Below are positions 9,933 through 19,649 of a stretch of DNA of 64,000 nucleotides, piece after piece. The DNA is from an uncultured Myxococcales bacterium. Lineage in GTDB: Bacteria; Myxococcota_A; UBA9042; DTJE01. The translations under genes and the position numbers were made by a program. The notes under the pieces were generated by a model. That model saw nothing but the letters and a program-made list of their open reading frames with translations. It had not been told where the DNA came from and did not search any database. The stretch spans positions 1 to 64,000 of the forward strand of contig CAIOFV010000037.1 in the NCBI GenBank assembly GCA_903857665.1. The letters are read 5' to 3'. Position 1 is the first letter of the stretch; each line of letters starts with the position of its first letter.

Positions 9933-10979
9933 TCAGGCCCGCCGCACAGCCGCCTGGATCACCGATCCGGCGCCGCGGCGCAGCTTGAGGGGTTTCCGCG
10001 GAACCAGGCCCGCGTCCCGTTGCCACGCGGCGATCTGGTCGGCGCTCCACGCCCCCGAAACGCTGGTCATGCCGAAGTAGAGGTCCATCAGGGCCGAGGT
10101 CTGGCCCTTGCCGCCCGGCACGTCGGGACGGCTGAAGTCGATCACGGCGAACACCCCCCCGACCTTCAGCGAACGCGCCACGCGGCGGGCCAGCGAGGCG
10201 CATTCCTCCGCCGTGAAGTGGTGGACCACGCTGGAGGTCACGACCACGTCCCAGCAGGCCTCGCCGAGGTCGTCCGCCAGCGCATCCCCAGCGCGGTGGA
10301 CCACGCGATCCCCCATGCCCTCCTCGGCCAGCAGCGGCGCCGACGCCTGCACCGCCTCGGGCAGTTCCAGCACCACCGCCTTGAGGCCCGCGTGGCGGCG
10401 ACAGAAGGCGACCGACAGGAACCCGTGCGCGCCGCCGATGTCCAGCATCGTCGATGCGCCTCGGGGGAAGGGCGTCCGGGCGGCAATCTCGGTCGCTCCC
10501 AGGCGGGCCAGCCCACGCATGGCCCGCTGGTAGGTGTCCCAGCCCTGCTCGTCCAGTTCCGGCCTGCCCAGCATGCACGAACCCGTGCGAACGTGGTCTT
10601 CCAGCCTGGACACCCACTCCCACTCGTAGTACCGCCACAGGAGGTAGTCGCGAACCGAATCCGGACTCCCGGCCAGCAGCCAGCGGCGGGCGGCAGGCGT
10701 CAGCGCATAGGCGTCGCCCTCCCGAACGAGGTAGCGCTGCGACGCCACGACGTCCAGGAGGCGCCGGGTCGGCATCGGCGCGGTCCCGGCCCTGCGGGCG
10801 ACCTCCTCCGAGGACAGGGGCCCATCCGCCAGGACGTCCAGGAGCCCCAGGCGGCACACCGCCATCAGGGATCGGACCGCCAGCAGGCCGTTGAACGTTT
10901 CCAGGACAGGCGTCGGGACCTCCCCCGACCACAAGCCCATCTGCTCGAACGCAGACTCCGGGATCAAGCCGACTCGCAT
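9933..10979 (-). CDS. SAM-dependent methyltransferase (O-methyltransferase family 2-like)
   Basis: N-terminal winged helix; 'MLDIGGAHGFLSVAFCRRHAGLKAVVLELPEAV' SAM motif; 'VVTSSVVHHF'. Confidence 0.85.
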   Translation of the reverse strand: MRVGLIPESAFEQMGLWSGEVPTPVLETFNGLLAVRSLMAVCRLGLLDVLADGPLSSEEVARRAGTAPMPTRRLLDVVASQRYLVREGDAYALTPAARRWLLAGSPDSVRDYLLWRYYEWEWVSRLEDHVRTGSCMLGRPELDEQGWDTYQRAMRGLARLGATEIAARTPFPRGASTMLDIGGAHGFLSVAFCRRHAGLKAVVLELPEAVQASAPLLAEEGMGDRVVHRAGDALADDLGEACWDVVVTSSVVHHFTAEECASLARRVARSLKVGGVFAVIDFSRPDVPGGKGQTSALMDLYFGMTSVSGAWSADQIAAWQRDAGLVPRKPLKLRRGAGSVIQAAVRRA

Positions 10980-11115
10980 GGCGCCTCCGGATGCAACGGT
11001 GCGATCTTCGCGGACGGGTGTGTCCTGTCAACCGGAATGAGGAGGTGCCGCGCTTGCGCGGGCCTTCAACGCTTCCCATGATGACGATGCGGCAGGGTGG
11101 CAAAGGGGGTGCCGA

Positions 11116-11583
11116 ATGGACGAAGGACGGAAGGATGGCGGCCCGGCCGATGCCGTTCCCGCGGCGAACGTGTTCCGGGTGCTTCGGAACGGGCCCCTCC
11201 TCGCGCGGGGCGACCTGGTGTTCGCGGACGAGGCGGGCGCAGTGCTTCGGCGCGAAACCGCCGCGGCGCTCTGCCGGTGCGGCCATTCCGGCAACAAGCC
11301 GTTCTGCGACGGAAGCCATCGGCAAGTCGGGTTCACGGAGGGTGAGGCGGCCGCCCCGGGAGACAGGCTCCAGCCCATCGCCGACGGCGCGGCGGGTTCG
11401 GGCCCGGTCACGGTGATCTTGAAGCCGACGGGGTCCATGCGCCTCCTGGGTCCCTTGAAGATCATCGACGCAGACGGACGGGAGCACGCCGGCGGCCGGG
11501 CCTCGCTGTGCCGCTGCGGGGCCTCCCGGACGAAGCCCTGGTGCGACAACGCGCACCGCGACATCGAGTTCCGGGTGGATTGA
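11116..11583 (+). CDS. CDGSH iron-sulfur domain protein (two CDGSH motifs)
   Basis: 'CRCGHSGNKPFCDGSH' and 'CRCGASRTKPWCDNAH'. Confidence 0.92.
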   Translation: MDEGRKDGGPADAVPAANVFRVLRNGPLLARGDLVFADEAGAVLRRETAAALCRCGHSGNKPFCDGSHRQVGFTEGEAAAPGDRLQPIADGAAGSGPVTVILKPTGSMRLLGPLKIIDADGREHAGGRASLCRCGASRTKPWCDNAHRDIEFRVD

Positions 11584-11595
11584 TTCGCGCAACCC

Positions 11596-12570
11596 TCAGG
11601 GCAGGGAACACCGGAATCGCGACACCCGGTCGGCAGCCGCTTCCAGCCGATCCCGGGGCAGCGACCCGTCCCGGACGCCCCGCTCGAGCGCCTCGGCCAG
11701 CACCCGTCCCTCCCCCTTGGCCCCGCACTGAAGGAACAGGTCGATGCCCGCCCGCAACCCCCGCTCCAGGATTTGGGCAGGCTCGAACCGGTCGGCGATC
11801 GCCTTCATCCCGAGGTCGTCCGTGATCACGCATCCCTCGAAGCCCAGTCGGCCGCGCAGCCGGCCATCGACGATCCCCGGGGACAGGGTCGCGGGCACGT
11901 CCGGGTCGAGGTTCGGGTAGAGGCAGTGGGCCGTCATGATCATGCGGATTCCCGCGCGAACCGCCGCCTCGAAGGTCCAGGCTTCCCGGGTGTCCAGCAC
12001 GCCCGCCTCGGCGGGAATGACCGGCAGTTCCAGGTGGCTGTCGGCAGACGCGTCGCCGTGCCCGGGGAAATGCTTGCCGCACCCGGCCACCCCGACGGAC
12101 TCCAGGCCCTCCAGGAACGCCAGCGCCCCCGCAGCGGCCGACACCGGATCCCGCCCGAACGCCCGGTCGCCGATGATCGGGTTCGCCGGGTTGGTATCGA
12201 CATCCAGCACCGGCGCGAAATCGAGGTTGAATCCAAGGTCCCGGAGATCCCGCCCGATCGCGAGGCCGGCCTCGCGGCACGCCGACGCCCCCGCGGCGCC
12301 CAGTTCGGCGGCGGTCGGCCGTTGCGGGCACAGGCGGCGCAGGCGCTGTACGCGCCCCCCTTCCTGGTCCACCGAGATGATGGGCGGCGGCAGCCCGCGG
12401 GCCGCCTCGCGCACCTGGCGACAAAGGTCGCGAACCTGCTCCGCATCGACGAGGTTGCGGGCGAACAATGCGACCCCTCCCAGGCCTCGGGCCAGGAGGT
12501 CCGCTTCCTCGGTCGGCAGGGTCGGTCCGTCGAATCCCAGGATGATCAGGGAGAGGAAGGGGCCGGTCAC
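11596..12570 (-). CDS. nagZ: beta-N-acetylhexosaminidase (GH3, NagZ-type)
   Basis: 'ISVDQEGGRVQRL', 'GCGKHFPGHGDASADSHLELP', 'ITDDLGMKAI'. Confidence 0.92.
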   Translation of the reverse strand: MTGPFLSLIILGFDGPTLPTEEADLLARGLGGVALFARNLVDAEQVRDLCRQVREAARGLPPPIISVDQEGGRVQRLRRLCPQRPTAAELGAAGASACREAGLAIGRDLRDLGFNLDFAPVLDVDTNPANPIIGDRAFGRDPVSAAAGALAFLEGLESVGVAGCGKHFPGHGDASADSHLELPVIPAEAGVLDTREAWTFEAAVRAGIRMIMTAHCLYPNLDPDVPATLSPGIVDGRLRGRLGFEGCVITDDLGMKAIADRFEPAQILERGLRAGIDLFLQCGAKGEGRVLAEALERGVRDGSLPRDRLEAAADRVSRFRCSLP

Positions 12571-13289
12571 TTCGACGATCCGCCCGGTACGTCCTTCGAA
12601 GCGGCGGCGGGAGCCGCGGCAGGGCGAGGGGCCCCGATCGAACCCGGGTTGACCGCGGCGGGGGGCACCAGGACCGTCCGCGGCTGGACCAGCACATCGT
12701 CCTCGGCCACGTACAGTTTGTAGTAGGCAAAACCGAGGCCCGCGGCCAGCAGTACCAGGACCAGCAGCAGCACGATCCGGCCCGCCGTGCGCTTCATGGA
12801 CGGGGGATCATCCTCGTCGTTGAAATCCGAGCGCCAGCCCAGCTTCGCGACTTCCTCCATTTCCTGGAGGGTCATCATCGCGAAGTCGTTCGACGTGTCG
12901 ATCGGCGGTTCCGCCACGGTCACCGCGCGCATTCCCACGGCGGTCGCATGGCGCGACGGTTCGGCAGGCGACTCGGGCGCCGTGTCGGACAGCGCCGAGT
13001 CCGGCGCGAGGACCTTCAGGCGATAGTCGCCGGCCAGGAACACATCCCCGGGCCGGATTTCCACCTCGTGGGGAAGCCGCTCGCCATCCAGGCGGATGCC
13101 GTATCGCGAACCGGCATCGGACAGGAGCAGGCGACCATCCGCGACCCGGATGCACGCATGGTGACGCGACACGTTCCGGTCCGGCAGGACCAGCGTGTTG
13201 TCCGGCGCGCGACCGATCGTGACGGTGCCTTCCCCGAGGGGCACGACCCGCACGTTGCCCGTATCGTCTTCTATATACAGCCGCATCAT
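12567..13289 (-). CDS. FHA domain protein with C-terminal TM segment
   Basis: 'GTVTIGRAPDNTLVLPDRNVSRHHACIRVADGRLLLSDAGSRYGIRLDG'; 4-bp overlap with nagZ start. Confidence 0.85.
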   Translation of the reverse strand: MMRLYIEDDTGNVRVVPLGEGTVTIGRAPDNTLVLPDRNVSRHHACIRVADGRLLLSDAGSRYGIRLDGERLPHEVEIRPGDVFLAGDYRLKVLAPDSALSDTAPESPAEPSRHATAVGMRAVTVAEPPIDTSNDFAMMTLQEMEEVAKLGWRSDFNDEDDPPSMKRTAGRIVLLLVLVLLAAGLGFAYYKLYVAEDDVLVQPRTVLVPPAAVNPGSIGAPRPAAAPAAASKDVPGGSSK

Positions 13290-13307
13290 GTTTCCGTTCC
13301 CCGCGGC

Positions 13308-13335
13308 AGTATAGCACGGGGCCAAGGGTCGTCAA
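13308..13335 (-). promoter_or_regulatory. sigma70-like promoter for the FHA gene
   Basis: minus strand TTGACG-16 bp-TATACT, just upstream of ATG at 13289. Confidence 0.55.
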
Positions 13336-13336
13336 A

Positions 13337-15217
13337 TCAGTGGCGGACATGGATCCGTGGGCCCCCGCGCAGGCTTCCGGGCCGCAACCGGGGCGCGGCC
13401 TGATCGGGCTCGGAGCCGGCGGTGGGATCGGGCGCCGCCCCTGCACCCCCCGGCCCCGGGGTGGCGGCGTCCGACTCGGGGCCCGCGAGGTCCGCCGGCG
13501 CGTCGCCGCTGGCAGCCCGACGCAGCAGCACGATCTCGGGGTCGATGTCCCACGGGGAGATCTTCGCGCCGAGGGCCGCTTCCCAGGCCCGCAGCCACCA
13601 CCGGTGGGTCCCCGGGCCGAGGTCCGGCTCGCACTGGGACAGGGACCGGGCCGTCATGGGGTCCGGCGCGTCCAGCCCTCGCCGCCGGAAGGCTTCCGCC
13701 CACCATTCGCCAGGGGAGCGATCCTTGTGGGTGCGCCACCAGCCCCGCCAGGCCGCCGCCACTGCCGCCGGGTCGGGCGCCTCGGCGTCGGGGTTCGCGC
13801 CCGTCAGGTCCTGCAGCGCCGATACGGCCGCCTGCGCCGGCAGGGCCCCGTCGGCCAGGGCCTCCACGAGCAACCGGACCGCTGCCAGGGTCGGCAGCCT
13901 TTCCACGGCGTCCACGGCCCAGTCCCGGACGGTCCGGCGGATCTCGAACACCCCCAGGTCGATGACCCACGTTCGATCGATGCGCAACAGCGAGGCCAGG
14001 AGGGACGGCCGCCGCCATCGATCCGCATGGCGATCCAGCGCCATCAGCAACGACTCGGCAACGGCCGGATCGGACTCGCGGGCCAGCCGCCGAACCAGTT
14101 CCTCCTCGATCCCGCTCACGCCCCCGTCCACCAGGGATGCGGCCGCCGCACGTCGGACGCCGGCGTCACCGTCATCCAGCCGGCGAAGCACCTCGCGCAG
14201 CGCGTCGGGCGTCCCGATCCGCCCCAGCACCGTGGCCGCGGCGGCTCGCAGGGCCGCGTCGTCCGAGCGGGCCGCCTGCGTCAACCCCGCGACCCTCTCC
14301 GCGATCCGGAAGGTCGGGTCGCGGAACCAGGAACGCTGGCTCCCGGTATCGCGACAACCCTCCAGGACGTCGTCAGCGGGACAGCCGATCCGCACGTGGA
14401 GATGGTCGTTGTGGGGCTTCGAGCGGGCCGGCTGCGCCAGGGCCTCCTCGGCCACGCGGATCAGCGCCGCCGGTTCCTTCGACTTGCGCGCATGTTCCAG
14501 CAGCATGCGTTTCAGGGACCGCGACACGAACAGCCACTGGGTCGAAATCGAGGGGTTCTTCAGGAAGGATTTCACCAGCAGCCAGTTCCGGACGGTATCG
14601 AACCGGACCGGCACCCCGTCGGCATCCCCCTTCCCCGCCCGGTCCAGGGGCACCAGCGTCTTCGGCAGGAACGCCTTCCCGTCCGGCCCCAGCAGGTAGA
14701 AGCCGACGTCGGCGTCGCGCCCCGAATGGTGCGACACGCTCCACGGGATCGGGCCGCCACCGATGCGCCCCAGGTTCCCGACCGCAAGGCGCGACCCGGG
14801 CCTCGCCGTGTCCACATCGGCCCCTGCGGTCAGCAGGGCATCCACGAGGTCATCGGTCGCACACGCCGTGCCTCGATGCGAGTGCTCCTCCAGGATCACG
14901 TGGTGGGGGCCCTCGGCCGGGAGGGTTCGGCAGGCAACGACGAAACCGGTGGTGGCGCCCCCGATGGAAAGGGATCCGTGCCCCTTCAGACGCCCGATCG
15001 CCGGGTGCCCGCGGACGATCCCGACCAGGGGCAACGCATCCAGCCGCGGCTCCAGGGCCCGCCGCGGGGAGGCCGCCGCGCCCTCGACGTCTCGTGACGG
15101 CACGACCTCACAGGGGACGCCCGGCGGGCACCCGCCCTCGACCCTCCGATCCGCGGTCCCGCTGCAGCCCGTCCCGACGACGAGGGCGACGAATGCCAGA
15201 AGGTGCGATCGAGTCAT
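13337..15217 (-). CDS. MepA-like penicillin-insensitive murein endopeptidase fused to HEAT repeats
   Basis: 'SVSHHSGRDADVGFYLL' and 'HNDHLHVRIGCP' MepA metal ligands; C-terminal 'ALRAAAATVLGRIGTPDALREVLRRLDDGDAGVRRAAAASLVD' HEAT repeats; lipobox 'GTGC'. Confidence 0.85.
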   Translation of the reverse strand: MTRSHLLAFVALVVGTGCSGTADRRVEGGCPPGVPCEVVPSRDVEGAAASPRRALEPRLDALPLVGIVRGHPAIGRLKGHGSLSIGGATTGFVVACRTLPAEGPHHVILEEHSHRGTACATDDLVDALLTAGADVDTARPGSRLAVGNLGRIGGGPIPWSVSHHSGRDADVGFYLLGPDGKAFLPKTLVPLDRAGKGDADGVPVRFDTVRNWLLVKSFLKNPSISTQWLFVSRSLKRMLLEHARKSKEPAALIRVAEEALAQPARSKPHNDHLHVRIGCPADDVLEGCRDTGSQRSWFRDPTFRIAERVAGLTQAARSDDAALRAAAATVLGRIGTPDALREVLRRLDDGDAGVRRAAAASLVDGGVSGIEEELVRRLARESDPAVAESLLMALDRHADRWRRPSLLASLLRIDRTWVIDLGVFEIRRTVRDWAVDAVERLPTLAAVRLLVEALADGALPAQAAVSALQDLTGANPDAEAPDPAAVAAAWRGWWRTHKDRSPGEWWAEAFRRRGLDAPDPMTARSLSQCEPDLGPGTHRWWLRAWEAALGAKISPWDIDPEIVLLRRAASGDAPADLAGPESDAATPGPGGAGAAPDPTAGSEPDQAAPRLRPGSLRGGPRIHVRH

Positions 15218-15325
15218 GTCGTCCGGGAGCCGCGAGGACAGGACCGATTCTAGGGACCGGGCCGCGCGAGTCAAACTTCCGCACCGCAGCCGGCTTCCAG
15301 CAGGCCCGGATGCACCCGGTACGGC

Positions 15326-15354
15326 TTGACATGCGCCCCGGCAGGGCGCTATTG
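15326..15354 (+). promoter_or_regulatory. possible sigma70-like promoter of the Clp-like gene
   Basis: TTGACA-17 bp-CTATTG upstream of 15401. Confidence 0.4.
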
Positions 15355-15400
15355 CTGGCGAAGGAGGGACTCCTCTGACATCACCTGACGCGAGCCCGAC

Positions 15401-17959
15401 GTGATCGACGAGATCCCGTTTTCACGGGAAGCAAAGTTCGTGTTCGCAGAAGCCGCCGACATCGCACGGCGATCCCAGCAGCCGATCGATTCCGTCCACC
15501 TGGTGCTCGGCCTTTTCGCGGTCCGTTGCGAGGCCCAGTCCATCCTGCTGGAAAAGCGGGTCGATTACGACCGGATCCTCGAGGTCCTCACCCGGATCCC
15601 TCCCGAGCCCCCGGAAACCCTCTCGATGGTGTACTCCGCGACGGCGCGCATCGCCGCCAATGTCGGGTCGCACCACGCGACCTCGGTCCACCTTCTGATG
15701 GCCATCTCGCGCATCACGACGTCCCGGGCAGCACGTGCGCTGGAAGCCGTGGGACTCCCGATGTTCGCGCTGCGAACACAGGCGATGGCCCACCTGACGG
15801 ACCCGCGCCTGCGCCGTTCCGCCTCCGAGCGCATCGAGGCGGTGGGCGCAGCACGCGGGCTTCCAGGCTCGTCGAACGCTTCCATGCCGCCGCAGCCGCA
15901 CCCTGGCGGGGCGGCTCCCGGGGGGCCGCCGGGCCCGCCGCCGCGGATGGCCCTGCCGGGCACCGCCGCGGCCGCTTCCCCGCTGCGGGCGGCGCCCCGC
16001 TCGGTGGTGTGCGACGACGATATCCCGGTGGTCTTCGAGGAACTGGGCGACGACCTCGACGCCCCGGCTCCGATCGAGGAGGAAGCCCCCGAGCCCGTGA
16101 CGGCCCAGACGGCCTCGCGGGTCCGCACCCGCCCCGGACGCTACGACCTGGACCCCGAGCGCTTCCCGACCCTGACCGCGCTGGGCCGGAACCTGAACGC
16201 CGAGGCGGTGGCGGGTCGGGTGGACCCCCTGGTGGGACGCGACGACGAACTGGACGCGGTGGTCGATATCCTGTGCAAGCGGCGCTCCAACAATCCGCTG
16301 CTGCTGGGCGACCCGGGCGTGGGCAAGACCGCCCTGGTCGAAGGCCTGGCCGCGCTGGTGGTGGCCCGCGGAGATGGCGTACCCGGACTGTCGGACCGCG
16401 TGATCGTGTCCGTGTCGGTCGCGGACCTGGTCGCGGGCACCGTGATGCGCGGGTCCTTCGCGGCCCGCCTGCGGGCGCTGAAGGACGAAGTTCTGGCGTC
16501 CGACGGCCGGATCATCCTGTTCATCGACGAAATCCACACCCTGATCGGGGCGGGGGCCGGCGACGGCGGCATGGACGCGGCCAACGACCTGAAGAGCGCG
16601 CTGGCGCGAGGCGAACTGCCCTGCATCGGCGCGACCACCTTCGGGGAGTACAAGCGGCACATCCTCACGGACCCCGCCCTGAAGCGCCGCTTCGAGCCGG
16701 TGTTCCTGCGCGAACCGTCCCTCGACGACGCGGAGCGGATCCTCGCCGGCGTTGCGCCCCGCTACGCCTCGTACCATGGCGTCCGATTCTCCGCTGACGC
16801 GCTCCGGGCCTCGGTGCGCCTCACGGACCGCCTGATCCCGGATCGCAGCCTGCCGGCCAAGGCCATCGACGTGCTGGACCGGGCCGGCGCCCGCGTCCGG
16901 CGCGAGGGTCGCGACGAGGTCGGCCGCGAGGACGTGGTGCGCGTGCTTTCCGCGCTGGTGGACCTGCCCCGCGAATACCTCGCGCTGTCCCCCACGGAAC
17001 GCCTCCGCGAAATGGAGCGCTTCCTTTCCGAGCGGGTCTTCGGCCACGACGACGCCCTCGCGGTCGTGGTCCGCACCCTTGCCCAGAACTGGTCGCGATT
17101 CGGTTCCAGGCGTCCCCTGGGGTCCTTCGTCCTCGCGGGTCCCACGGGATCCGGCCGCCGCACGCTGGCGGCGTCCATCGCCGAATTCCTGTTCGGCTCG
17201 GCCCAGGCGCTCCTCGAGGTCGATCTGACCGACTACGCCGAGTCCCACGCCCTGTCGCACCTGATCGGGTCGCCTCCGGGGTACGTGGGCCACGAGGAGG
17301 GCGGACTCCTGGCCGACACCCTGATCCGGCGTCCATTCCTGGTCGTCCTGTGGCATCACCCCGAGCAGGCGCACACGTCGATCCAGGGACTGCTGGCCCA
17401 GATCCTGGCGGAAGGGACCGTGACCGATCGCCGAGGCCGGCGCATGGACTTTCGCAACACCGTCCACATCCTGGCGCCAGGCGCCGATGACGCGACCGGA
17501 TCGTCCGCTCGTCCGGTCGGCTTCGACCCGATCCATGATCCGGATGCGCGTGCCGCGGCCCTGGTGGCGCGCCTGCGCAAGATCCTGCCGTCGGACCTGC
17601 TGTCCGCCGCGGATGCGGTGCTGCCCTTCCCGCGGCCCGGAGCCGACGTCCGCGAACGCCTGCTCGGCCGGATCCTGCGGGAGGCCATGGCGTCCTTCCG
17701 GGACGAGCACGGCGTCCCGCTCGTCGTGGATCCCGATGCCGCAGCGCTCCTCGCGTGCCAGGTCGGCTCCGACGAGGCCCCTGGCGCCGCGCTGGAAGCC
17801 ATCGTATCGCGAACGATCCTGCGTCCCGCCGCCGACTGTGCCTTCGAATCCCCGGTCCCGTCCGGGTCGTTCCTCCGGGTCAGTGCGACGCCGGGGGATG
17901 GCGATCGCTTCCGCGTGACGATCGAGGCCACGTCTGGTGCAACCGGCACAATGCCTTGA
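15401..17959 (+). CDS. ClpA/ClpC-like AAA+ unfoldase with degenerate D2
   Basis: Clp_N repeats; D1 Walker A 'GDPGVGKTAL', Walker B 'ILFIDEIHTLIGAG'; D2 'LIGSPPGYVGHEEGG' with altered catalytic residues. Confidence 0.9.
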   Translation: MIDEIPFSREAKFVFAEAADIARRSQQPIDSVHLVLGLFAVRCEAQSILLEKRVDYDRILEVLTRIPPEPPETLSMVYSATARIAANVGSHHATSVHLLMAISRITTSRAARALEAVGLPMFALRTQAMAHLTDPRLRRSASERIEAVGAARGLPGSSNASMPPQPHPGGAAPGGPPGPPPRMALPGTAAAASPLRAAPRSVVCDDDIPVVFEELGDDLDAPAPIEEEAPEPVTAQTASRVRTRPGRYDLDPERFPTLTALGRNLNAEAVAGRVDPLVGRDDELDAVVDILCKRRSNNPLLLGDPGVGKTALVEGLAALVVARGDGVPGLSDRVIVSVSVADLVAGTVMRGSFAARLRALKDEVLASDGRIILFIDEIHTLIGAGAGDGGMDAANDLKSALARGELPCIGATTFGEYKRHILTDPALKRRFEPVFLREPSLDDAERILAGVAPRYASYHGVRFSADALRASVRLTDRLIPDRSLPAKAIDVLDRAGARVRREGRDEVGREDVVRVLSALVDLPREYLALSPTERLREMERFLSERVFGHDDALAVVVRTLAQNWSRFGSRRPLGSFVLAGPTGSGRRTLAASIAEFLFGSAQALLEVDLTDYAESHALSHLIGSPPGYVGHEEGGLLADTLIRRPFLVVLWHHPEQAHTSIQGLLAQILAEGTVTDRRGRRMDFRNTVHILAPGADDATGSSARPVGFDPIHDPDARAAALVARLRKILPSDLLSAADAVLPFPRPGADVRERLLGRILREAMASFRDEHGVPLVVDPDAAALLACQVGSDEAPGAALEAIVSRTILRPAADCAFESPVPSGSFLRVSATPGDGDRFRVTIEATSGATGTMP

Positions 17960-17981
17960 GGTTTCGCAGCGAAGTTCACGC

Positions 17982-18010
17982 TTGACGCAGCATGGACCCC
18001 TCGATATAGT
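17982..18010 (+). promoter_or_regulatory. sigma70-like promoter
   Basis: TTGACG-17 bp-TATAGT, about 80 bp upstream of the ORF at 18090. Confidence 0.6.
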
Positions 18011-18089
18011 CCGGCCTGCCCAGCCGGGCACCCCCCATTTCGGGCCGGCTTTGGGCGTGATCGCCGCGCGGCAAGGACGGGTGAGGCAG

Positions 18090-19109
18090 ATGAGCGAACC
18101 GAACGAAGACAAACTTCCGAAGGACGTGCACGAACTGCTGCTGAACCGGGAAGAGGAAGGGGGACACACGCACGCGGCCCAGGACGTCATCACCGACGCC
18201 CGCAGGCCGAAGCGTGAGAAGTACCTCACCGTCCCGGTGATCGTCATCCTCGTGTCCCTCGCCCTGACGGCGGTAGGGCTGGGGGTGATCTTCTCCAGCG
18301 CCGTGCTGTCCGAACAGTTCTCCGCCATGCTTTCGGGCGATCTCGGCAAATACAAGGAGCAACTGCGCAAGGTCCGCGAGGACAAGGTGCGCGAGATCGA
18401 AAGCGTCACGGGCAACCGGTACGGCAGCCTGTCGCTGTTCTATTCGCCCCGCACTGCCCGCGTGACCATCACGGAATACAAGTACAAGCTCGACTGCTCG
18501 AAGGCGTCCGGCGACGACGAGACCCTCGCCTGCCTCCGCAAGAAGGTCGACTACAGCCAGAAGCCCGAGGTCCGGCAGATCGACAACCCGTCGCTCAAGC
18601 TCAAGGACAAGGAAATCGTCGATCAGATCCCGTTGAACGACATCCCGATCAAGGAAGCGTCGGACGATCGCAAGACGTTGTTCTTCTATGACATGACGGT
18701 CGTGATCGAAACGGACGGCTACTACCCCCGCAAGTTCTTCCTCACCGGCGACAAGGAACACGGCCGGGGCGAGGAGGGCTGGGAATCGCTGTTCTGGGAG
18801 CAGAAGGGCCCGCAGGTGTGGATGGTCGATTTCCGCGGCGCGGACCTCCTGCCGAAGCCGGAAACAGCCCGCGAAAACTACAAGAAGGCCCTGAACGACT
18901 GGGAGTGCATCAAGCGCGAGATCGACGGCAAGCGCAAGGCCGGCAAGTCTGTTTCGGGCGACACCGAGAACGGCCTGTTCATCGAGATCCTGAACCGGAA
19001 CGGGTTCAAGACCTTCGAAGAGTTCAACGTCATCGACGTGGAACTCCGCAAGGACGACAAGTTCGCGAAGTCCTTCGACGCCGACCTCAAGAAGGTCGTG
19101 TGCAAGTAG
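18090..19109 (+). CDS. single-pass membrane protein of unknown function
   Basis: N-terminal soluble segment then TM 'YLTVPVIVILVSLALTAVGLGVIF'; RBS-like 'gaggcag' before ATG; good -35/-10 upstream. Confidence 0.8.
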   Translation: MSEPNEDKLPKDVHELLLNREEEGGHTHAAQDVITDARRPKREKYLTVPVIVILVSLALTAVGLGVIFSSAVLSEQFSAMLSGDLGKYKEQLRKVREDKVREIESVTGNRYGSLSLFYSPRTARVTITEYKYKLDCSKASGDDETLACLRKKVDYSQKPEVRQIDNPSLKLKDKEIVDQIPLNDIPIKEASDDRKTLFFYDMTVVIETDGYYPRKFFLTGDKEHGRGEEGWESLFWEQKGPQVWMVDFRGADLLPKPETARENYKKALNDWECIKREIDGKRKAGKSVSGDTENGLFIEILNRNGFKTFEEFNVIDVELRKDDKFAKSFDADLKKVVCK

Positions 19110-19174
19110 CCCGCCGCACGCCCACCCCCCAGCGCACCCCTTCCAGCCGATCGTGATGTCTTCGGGGAAGTCGC

Positions 19175-19627
19175 CTAGCAACGCCGAGAAACACTGTCCA
19201 GCTGGATCGTGACCGGACCGTCGTTGACCAGGCTCACCGCCATCATCGCCTGGAACTCGCCGAACACGCAGGGCAGGCCCGTCGCCAGGAACCGCCGCTC
19301 GACGATGGGCCAGAAGGCGCGCGCCTCCTCGACCGGCATGGCCTCGGTCCAGGAGGGGCGGTTCCCCTTCCGGCAGTCGCCGTAGAGCGTGAACTGGCTG
19401 ATGATGCACAGCCCGCCGGCGACCTCGCCGACCGACAGGTTCATCTTGCCCTCGGGATCCTCGAACACCCGCAACCGGGACACCTTGCCGGCCACCCAGT
19501 CGAGGTCCTCGATCGTGTCCCCGCTCCGCAGCCCCACGAACACCAGCAGGCCCCGGCCAAGTGTCGCGACGGGGCGGCCGTCAACCGTCACCCGGGCCTC
19601 GGAAACCCGCTGGATCACGCAGCGCAT
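19175..19627 (-). CDS. dtd: D-aminoacyl-tRNA deacylase
   Basis: 'MRCVIQRVSEARVTVDGRPVATLGRGLLVFVGL', 'ISQFTLYGDCRKGNRPSW'. Confidence 0.95.
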   Translation of the reverse strand: MRCVIQRVSEARVTVDGRPVATLGRGLLVFVGLRSGDTIEDLDWVAGKVSRLRVFEDPEGKMNLSVGEVAGGLCIISQFTLYGDCRKGNRPSWTEAMPVEEARAFWPIVERRFLATGLPCVFGEFQAMMAVSLVNDGPVTIQLDSVSRRC

Positions 19628-19649
19628 CGCGGGTCCCTCCGGGCGAGTT

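Noticed and set aside
15401-17959. Frameshift or pseudogene explanation for the altered D2 of the Clp-like protein
   Set aside because: Framework D2 motifs continue in one frame to the C-terminus, so the catalytic changes are point substitutions.
15422-18415. 997-aa minus-strand ORF
   Set aside because: Antisense of the Clp-like gene; composition is that of a noncoding frame.
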